This document shows positions 11,442 through 25,300 of a DNA stretch of 64,000 bases, piece after piece. The notes below the pieces were generated by a model. It worked only from the letters and a program-made list of their open reading frames with translations, was not told the DNA's origin and ran no database searches. Source of the stretch: Odobenus rosmarus divergens (Eukaryota; Chordata; Mammalia; Carnivora; Odobenidae); contig NW_004450465.1 in assembly GCF_000321225.1 (NCBI RefSeq), forward strand, positions 3,421,416-3,485,415, in the 5' to 3' direction. A program made the translations under genes and the position numbers. How positions within the stretch are numbered: the first letter of the stretch is position 1; each line of letters opens with the position of its first letter.

Positions 11442-14083
11442 CTAAAGGAAGAGATATAAAGAGAAATAACAAATATTAATAAGTGATTTAGAATTAGTGA
11501 TTTAGGATTAATGATCATCATATGGGAGTGATGAGAGAGTAAATTGTTTTTATTTTTTCTTTAAGAAAATGGTGCTCTATTTAGTTTAAATGTCACCCTG
11601 CAACTTACTGGCTGTACCCTTGGGAAGATATCAAAGATCTTGGAGGCTTTGTTTTCTAATCTAATAATGAATGGAATTGTTTTATTAGATTAAATAAAAT
11701 TTGTAAAAAGCAATCACACATAGTTTGGCACATAATGAACAAACCAAAGTGTTACTTCCCTATTAATGAATGAGCAACTGTATTTACTTTGTATTGAAGA
11801 AAAATTCTAATGCCAAATCAATCATGTCTACAGATTTGTAGAATTTTAGACCAGCAGATTATTTAGAGGGGAGATTGTCTCATTTCTCCATGTTTTTATT
11901 TTATTTTTTAATATTAGGAATAGAAGATTTGTTTTTCATCCATTTAAAATACCAGCATCTTACATTTTACATCACAGACACTGAAAACATAAATTTAAAA
12001 CAGCATCAAAATACAGAAGGGGTACAAACACACGTGGAAACTGTAGAATTATATATATGCAGTTTCTTTTTTCCCCCCACAAATTTAGGGAAATGTTTTA
12101 AGAATGTAAGTTTCTTTTCTTCAAAGCTGAGTTCCAAAGGTTTCAATTTGACTGAGGTCATTTTACGCAAGAAGACATGAGTTAGTTCACTATCTGGGCT
12201 GACCCCTGCCAAGTGACACACACTGCTTATTAACAGTCACTACCAGGAATCATAGTGAATCATTTTCTTGTGAGACCTTGTTATTTGAAAATACAGATTT
12301 CCTGCAGCCAGAGGTCAAACTTGAGTGAACTATATGAAAAAGAACAGCTGCTCACCATTGACCTTTCTGGTCCTATCCACCACAGTTGTTAATAACACGT
12401 CTCCTTTGAATAGTGTACTTACGGTAACTAATGCTGACTACTGAATGCTCACTTGGGGATGAAGGAGTGAGCTGACCTGGGATCACCTGACACTCTGCAG
12501 CATGGACAAAATCATAAGCTCCAGATGTTTACGCCAGCCCTGGGTAAGTTTGCTGTTGAAGTCAGAGGCCATAATTTTCAGTAGCAGTTATTGGAGAAAA
12601 GCTGAGAGAGTCTGGAAATGTTTGACCCCCTGGGTACTTTGAAAACACGAAGTACCGAAGTAGCCATCATATTTGTTAGGGAGATAAAGGAGAAGGTTGG
12701 AGAATATTTTAAAGTCAGATACCCTGAAGTTACAGTGGGATGAGAGTTCCTTCAAGTCATCCTTAATAATTCATATTTTGTCCTCACATAATTAATTGGG
12801 TCCCAACTCATGTACTTATAAGAAATTCTCCTGTGGTATTTGGATTTTAATACTAAAAGATTTATTATTATCTCCTATTGAATGGAAACCTTAATTTCAA
12901 GGATATATGCTTGATTTACAGGTTTGCTAAAAATAATCTACATTTAGTCAGCATGTGTTTATTAGAAGAGACTACACTTATTAGGTTTTTATGGGAAATC
13001 GTGTGTTCACTTACATTTTAAATATATTGGTCATGGGAAATTGATTTTGCTCACTAACAACCCAGTTACAGTATCCTCATTGATCTTGTTACATTTATTT
13101 AACCAAAGCATTTTCTTAATAATTTCAGAACATTACTTGAAATGACCTCTTTGTATAAGATCTATGAAAGTAGAAATTAAATAAATGACTTTGATTGAAT
13201 GACTATAAAATCCAACACAAAATCTGGATTTTCCCCATAGGCAGTGGCCACATGGGGATTTCTGGGACACCAGTTTGGACTCTTTGTCATCATGGCACTG
13301 CAACAATGAAAGCCTTTTTCTTTCTTTTCAAAGAGCAGACACTGAATTCAGGAGATGAAATGCCCTAGCTTATTTATTTATCCACATATAATTTCACATG
13401 GCTCAGAAATATTTCCTGGGCACTGCAACTACCAGCAAACCAGTAATAGTAATAAGAGTAATAATAATCCATAATGTCTAACATTTATTATCAGGTGCTT
13501 TCTACCTGTCAAGCACTGAGCTAAGCACTTTATATGTACTAAGTCATCTAATCCATACAAGAGCCCTATGAGGGTATGGTAATCCTATTTTACAGATGGG
13601 GAAACCAAGGCACCATGAGGTCACTTGCCCAAGGTCACACAGTTTGTAGGTGTGAACCCAATCAGTGTGGCTCCTGAGCCCACTCTCTCAACCACAAAGC
13701 CAGGCCGCCTCCCAATAGGAGCAAAAATAAAACATACCAAAATAATTACAAATACTCAGATTTTTCAAATATATATTTTAAAATGTTGCTGCTTCCAAAC
13801 ACAAACCTTGTAAACACAGAGCTATCAGGCAAACAACCTTCACTTCCCACTGTTTATAACAGCAAACAACATTTTAACCTGAAAAACCACATTCTAGCTT
13901 TTGCTCTACTTATCTTGAAAGATCTTCAAATAACATCACTGTGGTTAAAGTTCATTTTAAAATGTGATCTATTTACTTGCACATGGATATCTGGAGCAGA
14001 AATGGTGACAGGATGGCTTTGACAGAAACTGAATCTTCAGAGATTTTTTTTCCTTTCCTTTCCTTTATTTTTATCTTTCTTTT

Positions 14084-14115
<32 letters not shown>

Positions 14116-17100
14116 TTCTTTTTTTTGCTTTGTGAAAATGAGAGTAGAACTTCTTACTAGAAAGGGAAGCTCTTTCATTAGAATACCAGGGCTTAGGTTT
14201 TTAGGTTACAGTCTCAACTCTCAGATTCCCAGTCATACGAATGAGTCCCACTTAGGTAGTCCTCCGTCCTCTCATGGATTTGAAGGGGAGGACCCGGGAA
14301 GAGAGGTGGGGGTGAGGAGGGAGGCAGCTGAAGCAGCCGACACTGCCGAAGCACTCTGGCAATGAAGGAGTGAATGGACAGACCGACTGGTGACAGACAG
14401 GCTAACTCTCTTTCTGCTGGTCCCAGGAGGCTGACTCCCTGGCGGTCAGACACCGCGTGCTGGCTGGATCTAGCCAGAGGGACGCTGCACCCCAGGGAGA
14501 CTGTGCAGAGATGGTGTTGGTAGTCCGTCTGTGCAGGTGCTCCTGGGGTAGAGTGGGCGGCGGCCCAGAATCCTGCCATGCTGGAGACAGTCCTGTGCAG
14601 AGGGATGCACTGTCCAAAGTGTTAGTAATGAGGTTTATGGCAAGTTGATCAAATTCCTTCCAAAATGAGGGCAATGCATAAATGAAAAAGAGCCCCATGG
14701 ACTCCAGCTTTCCCTAGGAGTCAGAATACCTTTTCAAGGGGCTGCCTTTCGGAGGCAGTCATCCATTGGCTGTTTTCTTTTCGCGGGAAAATGCTGAAGA
14801 GAATCTTCTCTGCAAGTTAATCATATTTAGTCTGGCCAGAGTAAAGACGTTCCCAAATTGCCTGACTTGGTACGGAGTTTTCCTCCCATTAGGGGAGGAA
14901 ATAATTGTGGCATCATTTAATGTTCCTACTGGTTCTTGGTAATTAATATAAGATAAATTCTAACATACAGCTCTGGAACTTACCTTATACAGAATGATGC
15001 TGGCCCAGAGGAAAGCCAAAGGGGGGTAGACCCCCACAATTGGCGACTCTCCGCCACCCTCCCGCACCCTCCTCTCTCCACCCCTTTGTCTAGTTCTGGC
15101 GTCCTCTGTCCCCACTAACTCTAGGGTCACACTGACCTATGCCCTCGTCCTCCTAATTTCATATTTAATGAAAATGTGTGATATAAGAAACCAGAAAGGG
15201 ACATGTAATGTACCAGTTTGGATGCAAACAGTAAATGTTTGTGGAATGCTAACTATGTTTCCAGCTATTTTGGCCTATTTATATAAAGAGGCACAACTTT
15301 TTTTAAGAGCCCTATTAAAGGTAGGGGCATAATGATATGATATGGTGAAGAGACAAAGAAACACTTTGGGATGAAGATGATGTCACATCACACCCCTGCT
15401 CAGAAGCCCTCCTGGCCTCCCCTTCCTCCCACACAGGCCTGTGCTCATGCCTTCGGCACAGGTCTCTCCTTTTCCCTGTGATGCTGTCCTCTGTCCACCC
15501 CAACAGCAAATCCTCATACACACCCTCTCCTGTCCTTCCACTTTCAACAATCCTGGTCATCTTTGAAGATTCAGCTTCTGGAACCAAAAAAGTGTCCTAT
15601 GTCTTGAGTTCCTATAATGTTTTGCTTGGGTGGCGTACCTTCTATCATTCTCTGGTAATTCTTGCATGTAAAAATTCTCTTGCAAACAGAACTGGAATTT
15701 GTTTGAGAACAGAAACTGAGTTTCGTACTCATTTTGTCTCTCCTGGAAACTTCCATTGCTAGCCTCGGTAATAAGTGCTCAGTCATGAAAAGTAATCGTT
15801 GACAGCCATCATTTCTGAAGTATTTGCCGAGTGTCAGGAACCATGCTGCGTGCTTCCTAAGCATGGTCTCATTTCATCCTCACCACAATCCTTTGAATAG
15901 GAATGGCTGTTATTCCCATTTAACAGATGAGAAAGCTGGGATGAACAGAAAGTTAAAGTCAGGTATCTAGTAAATAGTATACCTGAGATTCAGTCCCATG
16001 ACTTTCTGATTCCTGAGCCTGCGTTCTAAAAGGCTCTAATCACACTTCACTACTGGATGAGAGTCTGCTAGCTTGTTGGAATCAATTTCAATGATTACCA
16101 ACATACGTAATACAATTTCTATGTAAAAAGATCAGCAATTTAAAACAAACCAATTTAGGTCTGTAGATGTTCAAGTCGGAATAGTCTCATTTCTGGGCAT
16201 AGAAGTTTATCACTGAGAAGTCAGGAGTAATGCATCTTAGATCACCTTCATTTTATCAAAGTGAAAGTGCTTTTATCTGAAACTGAGCAAACCCTGTGTA
16301 GTCCAATAAACACCTAGCAGGAGCCAAATAAGGAAGTTTCATACGGCTGAACTGGTATGTGAGGGGGTTGTACGCTTGCCCCACAGTGAATGGGGGTCTG
16401 CCTCTGCCGGCCTTAGCCCTTGCTGTTGGAGACCAGGCACCGCCACAGTGGATGCACATTCAGCATATGTGGTACAGAATGGCTGGGTTACTGTGAGCTC
16501 TGGAGTACGGCTCTTCTTTTCTTCCTTCCCTCCTTCTGAGTTGGTCCAGTCTGCTGGGTTTTGTCCTCACTTTCTCCATCTTGCATAGTATTTCCCTGAT
16601 GGAACTGGCACCCAGTCTTTTGTGTGCCCTGTCGCCATATGCACAACACAGACCATGTGGACCATGATTAGAATGCAATGACTACGTCGGCACTTGGTTG
16701 GGATCATGGTCTCCTTGGTTCTCTTTGGCAAAGGGGGATTCTATTCTCCATATCCTTCAGTCATAGGCCAGTCATTAGGCAGCTGGGATGATCTGGAACA
16801 CTAATATGGCCACTTACCCAGCTTTAATCTCATCGACTTTAACCTTCTGTCTTAGGTCCAAAGTAGCCCCATGCCTAATGAGGCAGTTCCATAATGCTGA
16901 CAGTATCATCCATAGTACTGCTAGCTACCTCTACTGTCCCTGACCTTGATACCCTTTGGGTATCACGGGCTGGCCTGTCTGGGCTGATGCTGTTACCAGA
17001 GTAGCTTCTCCTGATCCTGGTTTCGCCAACTCCAGCTTCTCCCCCATCTCTGGTAATTCTTGCATGTAAAAATTCTCTTGCAAATAGCGTGGAGCTGGAG

Positions 17101-19332
17101 ATGCCCCACCATGTCCTGATCCTAAGCTCAACTGAATTAGGACACCTTTGGGTAATACTCACAGGGATTTTATAGTCTGAATAATTTGAAATCAGATCTT
17201 GAATAAAAGGATGCTTCAGAAGAACAGCAACTTCAACTGGCTCCAGATTCTTAGCACCTAGGTCTTGAAATACTTTTATGAAGTTCTTTAAAGAAGAAAA
17301 AAATGAAGTTAATTAACTTTACAGTCCTGCAGATGTTAAAAACTTATTTTACTTAATAAAGGAATTTGCCATAATTTCTATACCATGATACATTTGAAAG
17401 CACCTCCATGAAACTATGTTAAAACTTGAGGGTGACTTTTTTTATGTACAAGTCGCCCCTTTTATGAAAGAATCTAACCAACCTCTGAGTAAGCGTTCTC
17501 TATCTGTACGTGGCTGGCAAATCTGTTAGCATCCTGTACTTCTTTTCCTCCTTGGAACACTTTGAGTAGTTTTTCCATGGAAATCTTTTCAGTGTTCGCA
17601 TTCTCAGGGATTTCTTCCTTTCCCTCCCTGTCTTCTCTTAGTTCCCTTTCCTCACTCACAAAGTTTCCCTCGAGTTCAGGATATTCCTCAACTGGACTCA
17701 TGTCAGTCAAGGAGGAGATCTGCATGATAAAATGAAGAGAATATGAAGTCGGACCGAAGTCTTTCCAGTAATGGAGACATTTAGAACACGCCAATGTTGC
17801 CACATACTTTTCATGCAAGGAAGTGATGGTGCCTCCCACAACCTAGCCAAACAAAGTATAGAAGAGAATGTACGAGCTGCACTGGAGATCACATCAAGAA
17901 TCTAGACCAATTCTACCTGGAGATTACAGATGCCTTGTGTGGGGCGTGTCTTACTCACCATACATGCTTCGGTTTACTGCATGCCAGGCGCCTCGGATTC
18001 CTCCATAAATGGATACTGGAGTGAATTAGTGTAACTGGTGTCAGGCTTCCGTACATGAAAGTCAATTTTTAAAGGATTTGCTTTGGAAAGTGACTATAGT
18101 TGAGAGGTTATGGCAAGTTAATTACTTAAGCTTGATAGATTCTAAGAGCTTCCGAAACGTTTGTTTTTATACTGGAGGTTAAATCCCACTAAACATTGGA
18201 AGGCAAGATAGGAAACAAATTGAATGTGGAAAGTCAGGTGGGATTGCTATGGCTGCTCCTTGAAACGTGTCCAAGAGCCATGAAGTCAGGCCCTGGCCCT
18301 GTGAGTATGGGAAAGAGTACATTGTTTCTGGTGTAGTTTCGTATTTATCAAAAGCCTGAAAAATAGTCCTGCGTGTTGCTGTAATTACAGATCTAGGGAT
18401 TGACTGTAAAGAAATATCAGTGTGCACAAAGACTTTTGTATATGGATGTTTGTTCAGTGTTACTTACAACAAACACAGAAAATCTGCAATTCCAAAAATG
18501 GGAAGTGATGACATAGATTCTAGTGTATTTCTGTGATGGAATACTATACTACCACGGAAAGTGTGGTTTAGAAGAATACCTAGTGACACAAGAAAACACT
18601 CACAGAATAAGTGCAAAAAGAAAACAAAAGAAAATAATAAATACACTAGGATCCTCATTTTCTTATATATCTATGCTTATTAGTGAAAAGAGAGACACAG
18701 GAAAGAGTTAACAATGGTTACCTCTGGGTAGTGGAACAGGAGATTTCTTTTTCACTTAGTTTTGTACTTTCCAAATACTCTACATATTTGTATTTCTTGT
18801 ATTTACTGTAATAAATGTGTCTATGTGTGTGTGTGTTTCATGATGAGATAATTGCTATTTGATGATTTGCCATAGAAAAATAGGCATTTTTAGAATGTTG
18901 ATGGGTCAGGTGTCAGAAAACACCTGAATATTGATTCTCCTTTATCCCAGGAAAGGAAAAATGTTAAATTTAGGCTTCAAATAAAAGGCTGGATCCAATG
19001 TCTATAAATATTCACTTCAGTAGAAGTATTAAATACAAGTTAATTAATCATGCAAATTCTTTCCAAATAGAGTCCCAGGTATAAAAAGGATTATGATACA
19101 GCAGGAAATTAAGCCTTTGATAGTTGTCAGTCCCTTTAGGAGATTTGTAGGGGCTGTGAGCAGTGTAATGAAGACAGGTTGCATTTGCTTTAGCCCTGTG
19201 TGGGTTGGGCTTCTATATCCTTTGGTAAAATGGGAATTTAATCTAATCTAAGAGAGAGAAAGAGAATGCTTTATCAGGTGAAGAATTTGGAATTAAGTAT
19301 AAATATCTCTATCTATCTATTCTCTATCTATC

Positions 19333-19379
<47 letters not shown>

Positions 19380-22300
19380 ATCTATCATCATATATATATC
19401 TATCATCTATCTATTATCTCTCTATCTACCTATCTATTTATCATCTATCTATCTATTCAACTTCTTCTCTATTTTAAATGATTGAAATGTTACATTGCAG
19501 AAATGTAAAACTGGCCTTTTCATGTCCACCTAGGAAGCTTGAGGATCATCACACTGGCTACCTATCAATAGTTTTCCAGGGCAATAGAACATTTAGTATA
19601 ATGAAATGAACACAGTCAAGATGAAAACATCTTGCTGAGTGCTGTAGGATGAATGGATTTCTATTGAGACTGCAGTATAAATGCTGCGTGGACATGATAA
19701 AGACAGAACCTGTGGGTGAGCAAATGACTAGTCAGATTAGATGAGCAGGTGATACCTAAATTAAATAGGGAAAGAGCCTTGTCTCTTTCCACTATTTCCA
19801 TAATTAGAGAGGGACTAACTTTTCAGAGGCCCAATATAATCATCCTGGGACAAATGAATTGTTACCAAAAGGCAACAATTTAAACATGTGAAATTCTAAT
19901 GAAGAATCCTTATTAATGTCAGAGGATGCTTTTGCTATTTTTGCTCTCCATACGGTTGAGAGAGAATAGACTTAGTGGTTCAGTGAGAGGGCAGGGAGAG
20001 AGGGGAAGCTGGGATGGGAACCAAAGGAGCCAGATCAGCATCCTGGTGAGATCGTGGAGGGTGCAAGAGAAGAGGCTCTCTCCAACAGACATCTCTGAAA
20101 GAGCACAATTTTGAATGTGGGTGTATGAACAAACCAGCGATGCCAGTTTGAAGAAAAGCCAGTGCTTCTGAATAGCAATTACTAGTGGCATCAAAACTCT
20201 GTGTGAGTCACATTAGCATCTGAGTAGCAGGACAGGCTGTGGTGCTAGCAAACACGAAGTCACACTCAGTTACCTCTCAGAGTCTCGAGATCTCCCAACA
20301 AACGTGTTCCCAGAATGGTGCCTGGCCATGCACTTCTTTTTTTTTTTTTTTTTTTAAGATTTTTTATTTATTTATTTGAGAGAGAGAATGAGAAAGAGAG
20401 AGAGAGAGCCCATGAGAGGAGGGGGGGTCAGAGGGAGAAGCAGACTCCCTGCTGAGCAGGGAGCCCGATGCGGGACTCGATCCCGGGACTCCAGGATCAT
20501 GACCTGAGCCGAAGGCAGTCGCTTAACCAACTGAGCCACCCAGGTGCCCTGGCCATGCATTTCTATCATTCAATCAGTTCAGTCCCACATCTCAGAGGTG
20601 GAACAAAAGGTCAGACCTTGGGACCGATATGGGCAAAGCATCAAAAGAGTAAGATGGAATGAAAATGTATATGTTTCAAACCCCAGCATCTCAAATGCTC
20701 TGCTTTAACATCTGTTAAATGCTTTAACAGGATCTTCAAAATGTGGGAGTTTCAAGCTTACAATTTACTGAATTCCTACGCCATAACCCCATACCATGCA
20801 GGCCAGGATGAACCATTTTCCCAAATGTCAACTTATTTAGAGCTTCACTAGGACTAGTGCATAATCATGAATGCTTCGCTCTTGAGCTTCTTTTAAATTA
20901 CTCAAGGAGTCATGGATTTGAACAGAAGGTCTGTGCCACATTGAATATAACAGCATGAGTCACAGAGTGGAGTAAGGAAGAATAAACTATTGGGGAGATT
21001 TCCAGTTGTTCACGCGGAACGCAAAAGCAGAGATCTGATTTAACATCTTGGGAGTGAATGTGGATCCGTTGGAGGTGTTATTTCTGAGCAGGCTCATTCT
21101 GGCTTCCTGGGAAGAGGTTGCCCAGGAAACTAGAACACAGTTGGAAAGGGCACAGTAACAGAGTAGCATAATTTTGAGGCAGGATAGTAAGAACAAGGGG
21201 TGAGCAAGAATGAAGGAGGTGGGCGGATCTTGTATTTCAAAAGCTCAAGCTCCTAGGGTTCGCCCCAAGCCAGGAACAGGCTTCTGTGTGTGGTGCGTCA
21301 TAGGCAGGCTCTTTGCCCCACTGCCCCTCAGGATGGTTCCATCTGTGTGGTGCAGTGGTTATGGGGCGGTTCCTGTGCAGTGTCCTTGGACTTTAGAAGA
21401 GCTCTGGAGAGAAGCACTCCAGGGGCTTGCTTTCCCCGTGGGGCCCTAGCTTCTGTGAATGAGTGGTTTAGGGACAGAGGGGATGCAGCCTCCCTGTGTC
21501 AGCTAGCCTGGCTGCTACTCACCCAGGCAGCTGTCTGTTGCTATAGCAACAATTCTAGCACATGCTTCCTTTTTCCTGGACTTTCCAGCTCATTGCAGCC
21601 TCCTGGATCTACTATTGCCTCTCCTGGGAATGTCTGCTCCCTTCCTCTCTACCTTGGAAACCGGATTCCATTCCTTTCCTCTCTCTTCCTCCCTTCTTTT
21701 CTGCCATGTTTACAAACACTGACTGAACACTTGCTATGTGGCAGCTAACATGTTGTCCCCAACTCAAGGTAGAAATAACTTAGCAGTAGTATTCAACAGA
21801 TAAACTGCTGCCTGAATTACTAGCTCTTCTTACTTCCCTCCTTCGTCCCCCTACAGTCTGCTCTCAACACTGCAGCCAGAGAGATCTCCATACATTTTAA
21901 ATCAGATGGCCGTGTTCTAATAACTTCTCATCTCATCTCTTGGCAGAGTCAAAGCCAAGGTCCCTACAGTGGCCCTCAGGGCCCTCTCCCCGTCACTTTT
22001 TGTTCTTACTACTCTCCTCCAGCTCACTCTTCTCCAACTACAATGGCTGGTCTTTGGAATTAGGGCTTTGGCATCCACTGATGTCTTTACTTAGAATTGC
22101 AATTACCTTGCTGCTCTTCCCAGCATTGCAACCTGCACCAACTCCTGTATTTTTCCTTAGATTCTTTTTTCCCTGTAGCATTTATTAGCATATGATGTAG
22201 TCTTTATGTTACTTATTTTATTCCCAGGTCAAGGGTGGTTTCCAGTACACAGAAAAGCTGGATAAATATGTGTTGAATAAATGCATGTATGCATGCAGTG

Positions 22301-25300
22301 GTACTCAGCCCTGTCAGGGAGAATCTGAATATAAGGGGGCCCAGTTGAGGGTGCTCAGTGTTGCTCTTGAGTATCAGGGGAGGTTTCATGAATCATCTGG
22401 TAGTTGAAAAAGGCCTTGGCTAATGGGAAGGCCTTGGATCCTTCAGGATGAGATGAAGCGTATTTCAGGTGGAAGCAATAGCAAAAACAGAGATAGGGAA
22501 GTGGGAAAGAAGAAGAAAGAAAGAAGAAGAAAACTGTTTTTTGATCAGTAAGACCCTGTGTTAATCTGTCCTTTATACTGTGTTCCTTCCACATTTGGGA
22601 CATTGTTCTTCCATTCTCTTCTGCACAGATGGGGACAATTACACACAGTCCCTTTAGGGGAGAAAATTTGGCTCTTCTGTATACCTTGTGGATCACAGGG
22701 CTATGCAGAGAGCCTGATTTACAAAGCTAATTAATTAATTAACTGACTCACTCAATGAAATTTTTGCTGACCTCTGTGCCAATAATTCGGGTTCAGGGTT
22801 GTGGCCGGTTCAGAATAAGACAGACGGCCCCTCCCCGCCCCCAGGGTGCCTAAAGTCTAGAAAAGAAGCTGACCTGAAGAAGTAGTTACTGTGAGGGGTA
22901 CCGTGAAAGAAGCACAGAATGTTCTGGAAACATATGGCAGGAGGTGCCTGACATCATCTGAGGTCAGGGAAACTCTCCTGGAGGATAGATATTTGACCGA
23001 GACCTTCTGGCAGGCCATGATCCATGCCAGAGTTAGCTCAGGGAGGCCCAACCTATATGGGGAGACAGGAACATCCCTGGGGAAGTGGCAAATACAGGCC
23101 CAACAGAGGCGGTTGGAATCTAACTCCTTATTTACTTGGGAAAGCTGAAACTGACTTTCCACTGTCTAAGAAGACAGAATTGAGTGAAACTAATATTTCT
23201 TGCTGTACTTTCTGCCACTGTATTAAGTGTTGAAGTAGCATCTACAGCACATCGGGTCAAAAAGCCCTGAGTGGTCAGCTTACTGGGTACCTGTCTGGCC
23301 TCACTCTGGCCCTGATGGGAGGGGAAGGACATCTCTTGTCCATTTGCTCAGGGCCAAAATTCAGGGTTACATCTAAGAGGGTCTATTTCTTCACATATGT
23401 GAATGCTGTCACAGAAACTTCCTCCACTTTTTTTTTAAGGGAACCCAGCATACTCTGTTTTGACAGACATGTATGAAAGGCAAACAAGTGTGGCTATGAC
23501 ATCTGCAGAGTTTGGACTGGGCAGTACCTCTCTCTCCTCTGTGTTCATAAAAGAAGGACATTATGAGGTCCTCCATTACGAGGACCATAGCTTTGTTCCC
23601 AAAATGTCAGGGGAATACTACAAGTCGTGCAAATGGGCACCTAATAAATGCATTAGTTAGCCTCCTGTTCTGAGGCTTTTCCATCCCAAAAAAGCTAGGG
23701 AATGCCAATCCTTTAGAAATCTAAAAGGGAATGTGAGGTTTTTTTTATTGGCTATTAAGCTTCTTCGTCCTTGGAAGCAGGAGATACAAGGTACCTGTGG
23801 ATTTCAGGTGGCTGGGCTTTGGCCTGAAACATTATCAAGTGTCACATATATGTGGGATGTCTGAGGCCTGAACTTGTTTCACACAGAATTTCCATATAGG
23901 ATGACAGATAGATTGGATTGATGCCCTCTTCTTTTTCATTTATAAGGATCAGCACTTCATGTAAAATAAAGGCTGTCCTTTACAGAACAAACTTGGATTC
24001 CACCAAGAAACTTTGAGCCAATTTTGATTTTTACTACAAAGTTATTATTTTTTTTTTTTTTGGATAGTGGGTCTCTAGTTCTTAATCCAATTGAGTAAAG
24101 CTTTACTGAAGACCTACTATGTGTAAAGTGCTGTGTTAGGTACCCAGAAAAATACAGAGATGAAACAAACAGAGTCTCTGTTGTTAGAAGTTTAGGATCT
24201 TCTGGCATCCCCCTCCGGACCCCAAAGCTAGTCCATTTCTGGAACACAATTACCTTTTCTGCAATAACAGGAAGAGTTTCGATTGGCTGGAAGACATGAG
24301 TCCCGATGGCCACACTGAGGGCCCTATAGACACCTTCCACGGCATCTGGATGACAAGCAAAATAAAGCAGCATCTGTGTGTAGTCAAGCCGAGGTGGATC
24401 CTTCTCATGGTCAGCAAATAGCCTAAAGAAAAACTGTCACACAAAAAGAATTTCAATCCAAGATAAAAGGCTTAAAATGGGTAGGCAGTAGATGGACAGA
24501 CAATAAAGGATCCTTCCAGGAGCTTTGGAATAAAGTCACTTTCTGAGGATTGAATCAGTAAACATAATAGGTAATGAATAGTATTAACCGGAGAATATGC
24601 TAAGTTAAAAAATAGAAGAGTAAGGCTCAAAATCCTAATGTTAAAGAAAATTATATGCTAATCAACGGTATCAACATATTTAGGAAAGAATATGTCAATA
24701 AAGGTGGTGGGGACTACATTTTCAGCAGGAAAAGGGAGCCACAGAGCAAGGACCTCTCTGTCTATCCTTATCACCACTCTGACAAACTGGGCTCTGACTC
24801 CTAAATGTAAAGCTTCCAGTAGATCTCCCTGCAGTGAGTGGAAAGAGGGGGAAGTGATACCTAAAGCCCCTGGGGGTCTAGCCATTAAAATCTTTCAACT
24901 TGCCAACACTGCTCTGAACTCCACACTTAATCTATTGAGAGTAAAGTGACTTTTTCCACTGTGGATCCACACTGGCGGGAAGAGTGCGCTAACCACTGGA
25001 TATCGGAGCTTTGGGTGAAGATGGGAATGGTGGGGTGGTGGGGATGGGACTTCAGGTACCCAGGTTTGGACACGGAGAGTTCAAAATATCTACTAGAATA
25101 TTCAAGTGGAGATGTCAAATGGGCAGTTGCATGTAGGAGGTTTGCAAGGGAGGTTTGAGGTGGAAATAGGCATTTGGGATCTGCTAACAAACACCTAGTA
25201 TTTCAAACCTGGCTTCAACAAATATTACCAGCCCAAAGTAATAGAAGGATTTCACATGAATAGAAGCTGTGGAGAGATTAAGAAAACATCTGTGAATTTG

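Larger units (their letters stand above)
11442..17162 (-). other. SPEF2 last intron
   Basis: 5,721 bp. Holds MIR 13440-13720, a pyrimidine tract 14049-14128, an L2 fragment 15360-15790, MIR 15800-16060 and an unassigned stretch 16330-17040 with small open minus frames of no recognised identity. No missing exon is required by phase. Confidence 0.8.
17720..24253 (-). other. SPEF2 intron between exons I and J
   Basis: 6,534 bp. Holds an old L1 3' end (18365-18830), a (CTAT)n array, a CAN-SINE (20338-20548), an L2 fragment (21820-22295) and a diverged repeat near 22790-23110. No gene seen. Confidence 0.8.

Noticed and set aside
19266..19481. Open frame of repeating SIYLSIY residues
   Set aside because: Translation of the CTAT microsatellite.
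21290..21748. 152-codon plus open frame
   Set aside because: Lies in a SPEF2 intron, no motif or splice context, overlapping frames also open; chance.
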